64,000 nt of DNA from Streptomyces sp. MJM8645 (GTDB lineage Bacteria > Actinomycetota > Actinomycetes > Streptomycetales > Streptomycetaceae), in the NCBI RefSeq assembly GCF_001625365.1, contig NZ_LJJF01000001.1, positions 4,809,501-4,873,500 on the forward strand, read 5' to 3'. A program made the translations under genes and the position numbers. Positions 1 to 8,323 of the stretch are shown in pieces. The notes below the pieces were generated by a model, which worked only from the letters and a program-made list of their open reading frames with translations, was not told the origin of the DNA and made no database searches. Numbering within the stretch: position 1 is the first letter of the stretch; each line of letters begins with the position of its first letter.

Positions 1-326
1 TGCAGCAGCGGGCCGCAGAACAGGATCGGGATCCGCGAGGAGCCCGCGTGCGCGTCGATGTCGGCGACGTTCGCACTCTCCACGTGCGACGGGTCGAGGA
101 TCAGCTCGCCGTCCTCGTCGCCGGTCCGCACGGTGACCCCGTGCAGCTGGAGCAGGCCGCGGACCACCTTGACGTCGCGGATGTCCGGGACGTTGCGCAG
201 TCTGCTGGGGCCCTGGCCGAGGAGGGCGGCGACCATGGCCTTGGGCACCAGGTTCTTCGCACCGCGGACGCGGATCTCGCCTTCGAGCGGGTTTCCGCCG
301 TGGACCAGCAGGACGTCGTCGGTCAT
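1..326 (-). CDS. murA: UDP-N-acetylglucosamine 1-carboxyvinyltransferase (5' part)
   Basis: First committed step of peptidoglycan synthesis: transfer of enolpyruvate from PEP to UDP-GlcNAc in the cytoplasm. Only the first 108 residues are in the window; the gene runs off the left edge. The N-terminus begins MTDDVLLVHGGNPLEGEIRV and continues with the RGAKN motif (residues 21-25), the Lys-Asn substrate pair typical of MurA, then the start of the EPSP-synthase fold. The catalytic cysteine (about residue 115 in E. coli) would lie beyond the edge. The ATG is at 324-326 and the gene is divergent from the yqgE-like gene. The assignment rests on the strongly conserved N-terminus. Confidence 0.93.
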   Translation of the reverse strand, partial: MTDDVLLVHGGNPLEGEIRVRGAKNLVPKAMVAALLGQGPSRLRNVPDIRDVKVVRGLLQLHGVTVRTGDEDGELILDPSHVESANVADIDAHAGSSRIPILFCGPLL

Positions 327-625
327 CGTTCTCGCAATCCGGGGTGCCAGAGGGGTGGGAAGGCTCCGGTAGAGAGCCGGTGGTGGACCGGTTGGTACGG
401 GCGCGCTCGGGCCCCCGGCAAAACCGAGTCGGCACCGTAGAAGGGCGTCCACCATCCGTAGATGGTAGTGGGCGTGCCGATGGTTCCCGTGAGCCTCTCC
501 CGTGATGGTCCTCTCTCCGGGCTCGCTCCCGCCCGCCGGAGGGGCCGTTCGGGTGTTTGTCCGGCGTGGCGGGGTTTCGATCGTTGAGGTGTCCGACCCC
601 GGCCGTTCTGCGGGATCATGTGGGC
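327..625. other. murA / yqgE divergent intergenic region
   Basis: About 300 bases between two divergent genes, so it must hold promoters for both. I see no convincing coding frame, tRNA or repeat. No promoter box is clear enough to place. Confidence 0.5.
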
Positions 626-1210
626 ATGACGGCGGCCCACTCGCACGCAGGACGGTCCCACACCGGCCGTCTGCTCGTCGCGACGCCCCTGCTCACCGAC
701 CCGAACTTCGCCCGGGCGGTGGTGCTGCTCCTCGACCACGACGTCGAGGGGGCGCTCGGCGTGGTCCTCAACCGGCCGACGCCGGTCGAGGTGGGCAGCG
801 TCCTGGACGGCTGGGGGCGGCTGGTCGGGCAGCCCGCCGTGGTGTTCCAGGGCGGACCGGTGGCGCTGGACTCGGCGCTCGGCCTCGCCGTGGCGCCGGG
901 GGAGCCGGGCACCGGCGAGCCGCTCGGCTGGCGGCGGGTGCACGGCGCGATCGGCCTGGTGGACCTGGAGGCGCCGCCCGAGGTGCTGGCCGGCGAGCTG
1001 GGCGCGCTGCGGATCTTCGCCGGGTACGCCGGCTGGTCGCCGGGCCAGCTGGAGACGGAGCTGGGGAGCGGCGCCTGGTACCTGGTGGACTGCGAGCCGG
1101 GGGACATCTCCAGCCCGGAACCGGAGCGGCTGTGGCGCTCGGTGCTGCGCCGCCAGCGCGGCCCGCTGGCGCTGCTCGCGACCTATCCGGACGACCCGAC
1201 GCTGAACTGA
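626..1210 (+). CDS. YqgE/AlgH family (UPF0301) protein
   Basis: A 194-residue cytosolic protein of the YqgE/AlgH family, whose biochemical role is unresolved. Family hallmarks are visible: an N-terminal GRLLVATPLLTDPNFARAVV strand-helix, then HDVEGALGVVLNRPTP, then FQGGPV, and a C-terminal half with FAGYAGWSPGQLE and WYLV. An in-frame start exists upstream at 557, but the ATG at 626 gives the usual family length. The gene sits alone between murA and the DUF3039 gene. Confidence 0.9.
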   Translation: MTAAHSHAGRSHTGRLLVATPLLTDPNFARAVVLLLDHDVEGALGVVLNRPTPVEVGSVLDGWGRLVGQPAVVFQGGPVALDSALGLAVAPGEPGTGEPLGWRRVHGAIGLVDLEAPPEVLAGELGALRIFAGYAGWSPGQLETELGSGAWYLVDCEPGDISSPEPERLWRSVLRRQRGPLALLATYPDDPTLN

Positions 1211-1271
1211 CGTACGGGCCGCCGTCGCGATACTGGCCGGGTTTCGCGGGGCGCCCATAGACTTGGCACCT

Positions 1272-1556
1272 ATGAGCACTCTTGAGCCCGAGCGCGGCCT
1301 CGGCACCGGCACCCTGGTCGAGCCAGTCCCCCAGGTGTCCCACGGGGACGGCGACCACGAGCGCTTCGCGCACTACGTCCAGAAGGACAAGATCATGGAG
1401 AGCGCGCTCTCCGGCTCGCCCGTGGTGGCGCTCTGCGGCAAGGTCTGGGTGCCCGGGCGCGACCCGAAGAAGTACCCGGTCTGCCCGATGTGCAAGGAGA
1501 TCTACGACGGCATCGGCAAGCCGCAGGGCGGCGACGACAACAACGGCGGCAAGTAG
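1272..1556 (+). CDS. DUF3039 domain protein
   Basis: A 94-residue actinobacterial protein of the DUF3039 family. It has a HERFAHYVQKDKIMESAL helix and a C-terminal ALCGKVWVPGRDP segment followed by a CPMC pair, so three cysteines could bind a metal such as zinc. The function is unknown. The ATG at 1272 (MSTLEPERG) is preferred over the in-frame non-ATG start 9 bases upstream. The Lys/Gly/Asn tail is short and looks disordered. Confidence 0.87.
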   Translation: MSTLEPERGLGTGTLVEPVPQVSHGDGDHERFAHYVQKDKIMESALSGSPVVALCGKVWVPGRDPKKYPVCPMCKEIYDGIGKPQGGDDNNGGK

Positions 1557-1585
1557 CACCGGCCGCCGCGGGCCGGTGCCCGGCG

Positions 1586-1630
1586 CCGTTGTGCACGGTG
1601 TGGTTGTGCACAGTGCCGTTTTGCATAGTG
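1586..1630. repeat. three contiguous 15-base direct repeats
   Basis: Three back-to-back 15-base units (1586-1600, 1601-1615, 1616-1630) with consensus CCGTTGTGCACAGTG. Each contains a TGCA core, and a weaker fourth unit may follow. They lie just upstream of the dre-like site and the hexosaminidase start. Iterated 15-base spacing would suit cooperative binding by a regulator, but none can be named. Confidence 0.75.
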
Positions 1631-1642
1631 CCGAGTTTCCGA

Positions 1643-1658
1643 AGTGGTCTATGCCAGT
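1643..1658. promoter_or_regulatory. dre-like DasR operator of the hexosaminidase gene
   Basis: The 16-mer AGTGGTCTATGCCAGT matches 14 of 16 positions of the DasR responsive element, A(G/C)TGGTCTAGACCA(G/C)T. It lies 27 bases before the hexosaminidase ATG. DasR is the GntR-family repressor of GlcNAc and chitin genes in Streptomyces. Repression from this site is inferred from position and match. Confidence 0.7.
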
Positions 1659-1685
1659 CGTCCGGGGCGGGGGCAGGATGTCGGA

Positions 1686-3296
1686 ATGGACCTCATTCCC
1701 GTGCCTTCGAGTGCCGTCCGCCGCCCGGACGAGGACTTCCCCCTCGACGACGCCACCACGCTGACCGCGCCGCCCGGGCTGGCCGACGCCGAGCGGTGGC
1801 TGCGAACCACGCTGACCGCGGCCACCGGGCTGCCGCTCGGCCCGGGCCGGCCGGGCACGGGCATCGAACTGGTCCAGGACGACGCGCTGGCCGCCGAGGC
1901 GTACCGGATCACGGTGCGCCCCGGCCACGTCCTGATGGCCGCGGGCGGGCCGGCCGGTGCGCTGTGGGGCGCGCAGACCCTGCGGCAGCTGCTCGGCCCG
2001 GACGCCTTCCGCCGGTCCCCGCTGCGCGGCACCGGCTGGGTGCTGCCCGGCGCGGACATCGAGGACGCCCCCCGGTTCGGCTGGCGCGGCGCGCTGCTCG
2101 ACGTCGCCCGGCACTTCCTGCCCAAGTCGGACGTGCTGCGCTTCGTCGACCTGCTGGCCGCGCACAAGCTCAACGTGCTGCACCTGCACCTGACCGACGA
2201 CCAGGGCTGGCGGGTGGAGATCAAGCGCTACCCCGGCCTGACCGAGCGCGGCGCCTGGCGGGACCGCTCGATGGTCGGCTACCGGGCCGGCCAGCGCCGT
2301 GACGACCGCCCGCACGGCGGCTACTACACCCAGGACGACCTGCGCGAGATCGTCGCCTACGCGGCCGCGCGCGGGGTCACCGTCGTCCCGGAGGTCGACC
2401 TGCCCGGGCACACCCAGGCCGCCGTCGCGGCCTACCCCGAGCTGGGGAACACCGACGTGGTGGACACCGCGGCGCTCGGCGTCTGGACGGACTGGGGCGT
2501 CAGCCACAACGTGCTCAACGCCTCCGAGGACACCCTGCGCTTCTTCGAGGGCGTGCTGGAGGAGGTCCTGGAGCTCTTCCCGTCCGAGTTCATCCACCTC
2601 GGCGGCGACGAGTGCCCCAAGGAGCAGTGGAAGGACAGCGCGGCCGCCCAGGCGCGGATCCGCGAGCTCGGCCTGGCCAACGAGGACGAGCTGCAGAGCT
2701 TCGTGATCCGGCACTTCGACCGCTGGCTGGCCGAGCGCGGCCGCCGGCTGATCGGCTGGGACGAGATCCTGGAGGGCGGGCTCGCCCCGGGCGCCGCCGT
2801 CTCCTCCTGGCGCGGGTTCGGCGGCGGGATCGCCGCGGCCAAGGCCGGGCACGACGTGGTGATGTGCCCCGAGCAGCACGTCTACTTCGACCACCGGCAG
2901 GCCGACGGCCCGGACGAGCCGATCCCGGTCGGCTTCGTGCGCACGCTGGAGGACGTGTACCGCTTCGAGCCGGTGCCCGGGCAACTGGACGAGACGGCCG
3001 CCCGGCACGTGATCGGCACCCAGGCCAACCTGTGGAGCGAGTTCATGGACAGCGCCCGGGACATCGACTACCGGGCCTTCCCCCGGCTGGTGGCCTTCGC
3101 CGAGGTCGCCTGGTCCGACCTGCCCACCGATCCGGCCGAGCGCGACTACGCCGGCTTCGAGCACCGGCTGGAGGCGCACCTGAAGGTGCTGGACGCGCTC
3201 GGCGTGGAGTACCGCCCGGCGGACGGCCCGCACCCCTGGCAGCGCTGGCCCGGGGTGGCCGGCCGGCCGATCGAGGGCCCGCCGCCGGTGCGCTGA
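1686..3296 (+). CDS. GH20 beta-N-acetylhexosaminidase
   Basis: A 536-residue glycoside hydrolase family 20 enzyme that removes terminal N-acetylhexosamine from chito-oligomers. It has an N-terminal GH20b-like domain (about 1-120) and a TIM barrel (about 125-480). The barrel carries HLHLTDDQGWR, the PEVDLPGH strand and the catalytic Asp308-Glu309 pair in HLGGDECPKEQW, plus the later WDEILEGGL and QANLW motifs. I see no signal peptide or lipobox, so it is probably cytosolic and acts on imported chitobiose-type sugars. The ATG at 1686 follows a dre-like site. An earlier in-frame GTG lies inside that operator and is unlikely. Confidence 0.93.
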   Translation: MDLIPVPSSAVRRPDEDFPLDDATTLTAPPGLADAERWLRTTLTAATGLPLGPGRPGTGIELVQDDALAAEAYRITVRPGHVLMAAGGPAGALWGAQTLRQLLGPDAFRRSPLRGTGWVLPGADIEDAPRFGWRGALLDVARHFLPKSDVLRFVDLLAAHKLNVLHLHLTDDQGWRVEIKRYPGLTERGAWRDRSMVGYRAGQRRDDRPHGGYYTQDDLREIVAYAAARGVTVVPEVDLPGHTQAAVAAYPELGNTDVVDTAALGVWTDWGVSHNVLNASEDTLRFFEGVLEEVLELFPSEFIHLGGDECPKEQWKDSAAAQARIRELGLANEDELQSFVIRHFDRWLAERGRRLIGWDEILEGGLAPGAAVSSWRGFGGGIAAAKAGHDVVMCPEQHVYFDHRQADGPDEPIPVGFVRTLEDVYRFEPVPGQLDETAARHVIGTQANLWSEFMDSARDIDYRAFPRLVAFAEVAWSDLPTDPAERDYAGFEHRLEAHLKVLDALGVEYRPADGPHPWQRWPGVAGRPIEGPPPVR

Positions 3297-3359
3297 GCGC
3301 GACGGACTCGCCCTTGCGGGAACTTCTGAGTGGTCATCTGACGTCAAGAACAGATGAAC

Positions 3360-3392
3360 ATCTGCCCAGGTCCGGTTCGGGCCTGGGCAGAT
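3360..3392. terminator. hairpin after hexosaminidase gene
   Basis: An 11-base perfect stem (ATCTGCCCAGG with its complement) closes an inner CCG/CGG stem. A smaller CATCTG/CAGATG inverted repeat lies just before it. There is no T-run, as is usual for these GC-rich genomes. It probably ends the hexosaminidase transcript. Confidence 0.6.
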
Positions 3393-3591
3393 ACCGCCCG
3401 GTATCCGTCCCAATCGGGCAGTCCCGTTCACCTGCCCCGAAATGATCATCGAGCATTGTGTGCCAGAGTTGCCCAACCCGGCCCGATCGCCCGTACCCTA
3501 CGGGCCAGGCCGGGCTGCTGACGCGGACACCACGGCCGAAGGCCGCGGGCGGCAGCCGATCGATGAGCAAGTGGAGCACGGTGGGACCCAG

Positions 3592-4473
3592 GTGAACCGG
3601 ACGATCATGCTGCCGGCCTCCCTCGACGAGGCCGTCGACGCGCTGGCCGCCACCCCGGCCGCGGTACCGGTGGCCGGCGCCACCGACCTGATGGAAGCCG
3701 TCAACGCCGGACGGCTACGCCCCGCCGCCCTGGTCGGCCTCGGCCGGATCACCGAACTGCGCGGCTGGCGCTACGAGGACGGCGGCACCGCCGTCCTCGG
3801 CGCCGGACTCACCCACGCCCGGATGGACCGTCCCGACTTCGCCGCGCTCATCCCCGCGCTCGCGGACGCCGCCCGCACCGCCGGCCCGCCGCAGGTCCGC
3901 AACGTCGGGACCCTCGGCGGCAACATCGTCACCGCCGCCCCGGCCGGCGACACCCTCCCGGTGCTCACCGCCCTGGAGGCCAGCGTCACCCTCGCCCGGG
4001 CCGGCGCCAGCCGCGAGGTGCCGGTCAGTCACCTGCTCACCGGCCTCGACCCGGTGCGCCCCGGCGAACTCCTCACCTGGGTGCGCGTCCCGCTGCTGCA
4101 CGCCCCGCAGGTCTTCCTCAAGGCCACCGGCCGCAGCGGCCCGGCCCGCGCCACCGCCTCCGTCGCGCTGGTCCTCGACCCCGCCCGGCGCGCCGTGCGC
4201 TGCGCGGTCGGCGCCGTCGCGCCCGTGCCGCTGCGCCCGCTGGAGGCCGAGGTCTGGGTCGCCGGCTGCATCGACTGGGACGGCAGCCGGGAGATCGACC
4301 CGGCCGCGACCGCCGCCTTCGGCGAGTACGTGGCCGCCGCCTGCGTCCCCGACAGCTACGGCGCCGAAGGCGCCTGGGAGGCCGCGACCGAGGGGCCGAG
4401 CGCGGCCGCCGTTCGGCTGCGGCGTACCGTATCGGTGCTGGCCCGACGGGCACTGGGAAGGGCGCTGAAGTGA
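3592..4473 (+). CDS. FAD-binding subunit of a molybdenum hydroxylase
   Basis: A 293-residue medium subunit of the xanthine dehydrogenase / CO dehydrogenase family, passing electrons from the iron-sulfur subunit to FAD. It shows the N-terminal FAD loop VAGATDLMEAVNAGRL and the second FAD motif NVGTLGGNIVTAAPAGD, followed by the CO dehydrogenase flavoprotein C-terminal domain. The GTG at 3592 (VNRTIMLPASLDEAVDAL) matches the family start; the longer upstream frame has no family similarity. It overlaps the next gene by 4 bases (GTGA), so the three subunits are translationally coupled. The substrate cannot be told from sequence. Confidence 0.9.
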   Translation: MNRTIMLPASLDEAVDALAATPAAVPVAGATDLMEAVNAGRLRPAALVGLGRITELRGWRYEDGGTAVLGAGLTHARMDRPDFAALIPALADAARTAGPPQVRNVGTLGGNIVTAAPAGDTLPVLTALEASVTLARAGASREVPVSHLLTGLDPVRPGELLTWVRVPLLHAPQVFLKATGRSGPARATASVALVLDPARRAVRCAVGAVAPVPLRPLEAEVWVAGCIDWDGSREIDPAATAAFGEYVAAACVPDSYGAEGAWEAATEGPSAAAVRLRRTVSVLARRALGRALK

Positions 4474-5636
4474 CCACAGACCCCATCGAGACCCTCGACG
4501 CCGACCCGCTCGGCCTCACCCCGCAGGTCAGCCGCGAGCTGCGCCCGTGCGCCTCGTACACCTTGCGGGTCAACGGTTTCGAACGGCCCGTCACCGACGC
4601 CTGGATCGGCGAGAGCCTGCTCTACGTGCTGCGCGAGCGGCTCGGCCTGGCCGGCGCCAAGGACGGCTGCGAGCAGGGCGAGTGCGGGGCCTGCTCGGTG
4701 CAGGTGGACGGCCAGCTGGTGGCCGGCTGCCTGGTGCCCGCCGCGCTGGCCGCCGACAGCGAGATCAACACCGTCGAGGGCCTGTCGGCCGCCGGCGGCG
4801 CGAGCGACGTCCAGCAGGCGCTGGCCGAGTCCGGCGCGGTGCAGTGCGGCTACTGCACCCCCGGCATGGCGATGGCGGTGCACGACCTGCTCCAGCGCAA
4901 CCACCGCCCGACCGAGGTCGAGGCCCGCCAGGCGCTCTGCGGCAACCTCTGCCGCTGCACCGGCTACCGCGGCGTGCTGGCCGCCGTCCAGAGCATCGCC
5001 GACGCGCGCGCCGAGGACGTCGAGGAGGCGGAGGAGACGGCCGCCGCGACCGCCGCCCAGGCAGCCTCACCGGCCACCGACCAGCCCGCCGACCAGCCCG
5101 CCGGGGAAGCGGCCGCCGGACCGCAGCAGGCCGCCGAACCGCCGGTCTACGCCGACGCCGACGCCTGGATCGAGCACGTCCCGCAGCCGCCTGCCGAGCA
5201 GCCCCCGGCCGGCGCCGACCAGCCGTACGGCGACGGCCAGGGCGGCTACGACACCGGCGTGTACGACACCGCCGTCCTGACGCCGGTCCAGGGCATCCCC
5301 GCCCAGACCGCCGACGACCAGGTGTACTACCCGCCGCAGGGCTACCCCGAGCAGCCGTACCAGGGCACCCCCGCCCACGGCACCTACGTGCCCGGCGGCT
5401 ACCCGCAGCAGAACGGCTACGACGCCGGGTACGACGCCCCGGTCTACGAACCCACCCCCGCGCACGGCACGCCGCTGCCCGGGGCCGCCTTCGACGGCAC
5501 GCCCCCGCACGGCACGCCCTACGTCGCCACGCCCCCGCACGGCGCTCCGGCCGGTGGCACCGCCCCGGCCGGCGTCCCGTACGGCGCCACCCCCGCCCAC
5601 GGCATCCGGCTCCCCGAGGACGACCACGCATCATGA
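4470..5636 (+). CDS. 2Fe-2S subunit of a molybdenum hydroxylase with long repetitive tail
   Basis: A 388-residue small subunit. Residues 30-175 form a normal two-cluster iron-sulfur protein: plant-type 2Fe-2S ligands C67, C72, C75 and C87 (CEQGECGAC), and second-cluster ligands C126, C129, C161 and C163 (CGYC and CGNLCRC). From about residue 183 it carries a roughly 200-residue extension, first Ala/Glu/Pro-rich, then Tyr/Gly/Pro-rich, ending with repeated P(A/P)HGTP-type units. Typical family members are about 160-200 residues, so this tail doubles the protein. It looks disordered and has no recognisable domain. The gene overlaps its neighbours by 4 bases on both sides. Confidence 0.9.
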   Translation: MTTDPIETLDADPLGLTPQVSRELRPCASYTLRVNGFERPVTDAWIGESLLYVLRERLGLAGAKDGCEQGECGACSVQVDGQLVAGCLVPAALAADSEINTVEGLSAAGGASDVQQALAESGAVQCGYCTPGMAMAVHDLLQRNHRPTEVEARQALCGNLCRCTGYRGVLAAVQSIADARAEDVEEAEETAAATAAQAASPATDQPADQPAGEAAAGPQQAAEPPVYADADAWIEHVPQPPAEQPPAGADQPYGDGQGGYDTGVYDTAVLTPVQGIPAQTADDQVYYPPQGYPEQPYQGTPAHGTYVPGGYPQQNGYDAGYDAPVYEPTPAHGTPLPGAAFDGTPPHGTPYVATPPHGAPAGGTAPAGVPYGATPAHGIRLPEDDHAS

Positions 5637-7960
5637 CGTCGCCTACCGACATCGGCGCAGCACTCCAGCAGGACGGCGGCGAGGGCGGCGCACCGGAGCC
5701 GTTCGGCCTGGGCAGCTCACCGCTGCGCAGCGACGCGCTGCCCAAGGCGCTCGGCATCTACCCGTACGCGGCCGACCTGTGGGCCGAGGGGCTGCTCTGG
5801 GGCGCGGTACTGCGCTCGCCGCACCCGCACGCCCGGATCAGGGGCATCGACACCGCGGCCGCGCTGGCGCTGCCCGGCGTGCACGCCGTGGTCACCGCCG
5901 CCGACCTGCCGCCCGGTCCGGACGGCACCCCGGACGGCGCCCCGGCCGGGCCGATCGTCGCCGACCGGCCGGTGCTGGCCGCGGGCGTGGTGCGCCACCA
6001 CGGCGAGCCGATCGCCGCGGTGGCCGCCGACCACCCGGACACCGCCCGGCTGGCGGTCGGTCTGATCGCGGTCGACTACGAGCCGCTGGAGGCCGTCACC
6101 GACCCCGAGCAGGCCTTCACCGCCCCGTCGCTGCACCCGGACGGCAACCTGTTCCGCCACCTGCCGCTGCGCACCGGGGATCCGGACGCGGCCGGCGAGA
6201 TCATCATCGAGGGCCTCTACCAGGTCGGCCGTCAGGACCCGGCCCCGCTCGGCGCCGAGGCCGGGCTGGCCGTGCCGCGTCCGGACGGCGGCGTCGAACT
6301 GCACCTGTCCTCCACCGACCCGCACGGCGACCGCGACCGCACCGCCGCCTGCCTCGGTCTGGAGCCCGACCGGGTCCGGCTGGTGGTCACCGGCGTGCCC
6401 GGGGCCACCACCGACCGCGAGGACCTCTCCTTCCAGGTCACCCTGGCGCTGCTGGCGCTGCGCACCGGCCGCCCGGTGAAGATGACCCTCACCCGCGAGG
6501 AGTCCTTCCACACCCACCCCTCGCGCCACCCCGCGCTGCTGCGCTACCGCCACCACGCCGACGCCGAGGGCACCCTGGTGAAGGTCGAGGCGCAGATCCT
6601 GCTGGACGGCGGCGCGTACGCGGACGTCTCCGCCGAGGCGCTGGCCGCCGCCACCGCGTTCTCGGTCGGCCCGTACGTCTGCCCGAACGTCTTCGTGGAC
6701 GCCTGGGCGGTGCGCACCAACAACCCGCCGGCCGGGCGGATGCGCGGCGAGGGCGCGTTGCAGGCCTGCTTCGCCTACGAGTCGCAGCTGGACCAGCTGG
6801 CCGCCCGGATCGGCGTGGACCCGGTGGAGATCCGCCGCCGCAACGCGATGGCCACCGGCGACCCGATGCCCACCGGACAGGCAGTCACCTGCCCGGCGCC
6901 GGTCGGCGCGCTGCTGGAGGCCGTCGCGGCCGAGCCGCTGCCGGCCCTGCCGGTGGACGACCCGGACGCCGAGTGGCTGCTGCCGGGCGGGCCCGGTGGC
7001 GCCGGCGACCCGGCGGCGGTGCGGCGCGGGATCGGCTACGCCGTCGGCATGGTGCACATGCTCGGCGCCGAGGGCGAGGACGAGGTCTCCACCGCCACCG
7101 TGCGGGTCAGCGGCGACCACGCCACGGTGATCTGCGCGGCCGTCGACTCCGGACAGGGCTTCGCCACGCTGGCCCGGCAGATCGTGCAGACCGTGCTGGG
7201 CGTCAGCGAGGTGTACATCGCGCCGGCCGACAGCGACCAGTCCATCGCCGGTCCCTCCGCCCGCGGCCGGCACACCTGGGTCTCCGGCGGCGCCGTCGAG
7301 CGCGCCGCGCTGATGGTCCGCCACCAGCTGCTGCAGCCGATCGCCGCCAACTTCGGGATGTCGGTGGAACTGCTGCAGATCGCCGACGGCAAGATCACCT
7401 CGTACGACGGGGTGCTCGGCATGCCGGTCGCCGAGGCGCTGGAGGGCAAGGAGCTCTGGGCGACGGCCCAGTGCCGCCCGCACCCCACCGAGCCGCTGGA
7501 CGAGTCCGGGCAGGGCGACGCCTTCGTGTCGATCGCGTTCTGCGCGATGCGCGCGGTGGTGGACGTGGACATCGAGCTGGGCGCCGTCCGGGTGGTCGAG
7601 ATGACGGTCGCCCAGGACGTCGGCCGGGCGCTGAACCCGCGGCAGATCGAGGACCGGATCGAGGCGGGCGTGGCCCAGGGCGTCGGCCTGGCGCTGCTGG
7701 AGGACCTGCGCACCGAGGGCGGCGTGCTGCTGAACCCCTCGCTCACCGGCTACCGGCTGCCCACCGCGCTGGACACCCCGCAGGTGCGGATCGCCGCCCT
7801 GCTGGAGGAGCGGGACGTGGTCGCCACCTTCGGGGCCAAGGCGGTCAGCGCCGCCCCCGCGGTGGTCGCCCCGGCGGCCGTGGCCGCCGCCGTCCGGGCG
7901 GCCACCGGTCTGCCGGTCGGCCGGCTGCCGATCCGGCCGGAGGACGCGGTCGCGGTCTGA
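5633..7960 (+). CDS. molybdopterin-binding large subunit of a xanthine dehydrogenase-family enzyme
   Basis: A 775-residue large subunit. It starts with an aldehyde-oxidase a/b hammerhead domain (about 20-150), followed by Mo-cofactor binding domains with NNPPAGRMRGEGALQACF and SGQGFATLARQIVQTVLG. The C-terminal segment that normally reads GAKGVGE, where Glu is the general base of CO dehydrogenase or xanthine dehydrogenase, here reads GAKAVSAAP, so residue 740 is Ala. The usual RGFG loop is RGEG. The fold is kept but the active site is atypical, so substrate and even activity are uncertain. The ATG at 5633 overlaps the stop of the iron-sulfur subunit. Confidence 0.88.
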   Translation: MTSPTDIGAALQQDGGEGGAPEPFGLGSSPLRSDALPKALGIYPYAADLWAEGLLWGAVLRSPHPHARIRGIDTAAALALPGVHAVVTAADLPPGPDGTPDGAPAGPIVADRPVLAAGVVRHHGEPIAAVAADHPDTARLAVGLIAVDYEPLEAVTDPEQAFTAPSLHPDGNLFRHLPLRTGDPDAAGEIIIEGLYQVGRQDPAPLGAEAGLAVPRPDGGVELHLSSTDPHGDRDRTAACLGLEPDRVRLVVTGVPGATTDREDLSFQVTLALLALRTGRPVKMTLTREESFHTHPSRHPALLRYRHHADAEGTLVKVEAQILLDGGAYADVSAEALAAATAFSVGPYVCPNVFVDAWAVRTNNPPAGRMRGEGALQACFAYESQLDQLAARIGVDPVEIRRRNAMATGDPMPTGQAVTCPAPVGALLEAVAAEPLPALPVDDPDAEWLLPGGPGGAGDPAAVRRGIGYAVGMVHMLGAEGEDEVSTATVRVSGDHATVICAAVDSGQGFATLARQIVQTVLGVSEVYIAPADSDQSIAGPSARGRHTWVSGGAVERAALMVRHQLLQPIAANFGMSVELLQIADGKITSYDGVLGMPVAEALEGKELWATAQCRPHPTEPLDESGQGDAFVSIAFCAMRAVVDVDIELGAVRVVEMTVAQDVGRALNPRQIEDRIEAGVAQGVGLALLEDLRTEGGVLLNPSLTGYRLPTALDTPQVRIAALLEERDVVATFGAKAVSAAPAVVAPAAVAAAVRAATGLPVGRLPIRPEDAVAV

Positions 7961-8009
7961 CGGGCGGGGGCGGCGGTGTCGGCCGACCGCCCCGGAAATG
8001 GCGGAAACA

Positions 8010-8046
8010 GGAATTGCCGGTCGACGGAATGTCGACCGGCAATTCC
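8010..8046. terminator. bidirectional hairpin terminator
   Basis: A perfect 16-base-pair stem around a GGAAT loop lies between the stop of the molybdenum hydroxylase operon and the 3' end of the convergent tRNA-Cys. It is well placed to terminate both transcripts. Confidence 0.8.
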
Positions 8047-8056
8047 ATTTCCGGCG

Positions 8057-8128
8057 AGGCCATGACGGGAATCGAACCCGTGTACACCGCTTTGCAGACG
8101 GTTCCCTAAGCCACTCGGGCACACGGCC
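8057..8128 (-). tRNA. tRNA-Cys (GCA)
   Basis: A 72-base cloverleaf on the minus strand. The acceptor arms GGCCGTG and CATGGCC pair with one G-U. The anticodon stem ACCGT/GCGGT encloses loop CTGCAAA with anticodon GCA. The T arm is ACGGG-TTCGATT-CCCGT, and the discriminator is U. CCA is not encoded. It faces the perfect hairpin at 8010-8046. Confidence 0.95.
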
Positions 8129-8237
8129 AGTGAATTCATAGTGGCGGAATGCGCGGGGGGCCGTCAACGGTGGAATGTAAATTCTGTATGGCGGCTTGTG
8201 CTACGGTCGGAACCAGGTGGTCGGTTGCCCGGCCGCC

Positions 8238-8277
8238 CCGGACGAGCGCGTCGTACCCGGTGACGACAAGACGGCGC
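8238..8277 (+). ncRNA. guanidine-III riboswitch (ykkC-III class)
   Basis: This 40-base segment matches the compact guanidine-III pseudoknot aptamer: CCGGACGAG at the 5' side, then CGTACCCGGT and the diagnostic ACAAGACGGCGC at the 3' side. Long stretches agree with the Thermobifida fusca aptamer as I remember it, and differences lie in paired positions. It sits 46 bases upstream of an SMR exporter of the guanidinium (Gdx) type, exactly the known genetic context. Guanidine binding is expected to switch the downstream gene on, probably by exposing the GGAGG ribosome site just before 8324. Confidence 0.9.
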
Positions 8278-8323
8278 AGTTCAGCGGCAATCCGGCCGCT
8301 GTGGACTGCGGAGGTAGGCCGTC

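Noticed and set aside
3339..3346. TGACGTCA palindrome as an operator
   Set aside because: It is an isolated 8-base palindrome inside a hairpin-rich terminator region, with no second site.
768..3476. Very long minus-strand open frame of about 900 codons across the hexosaminidase region
   Set aside because: It lies antisense to well-recognised genes and its translation is Arg/Ala/Gly/Val-rich without domains; high GC removes stop codons in antisense frames.
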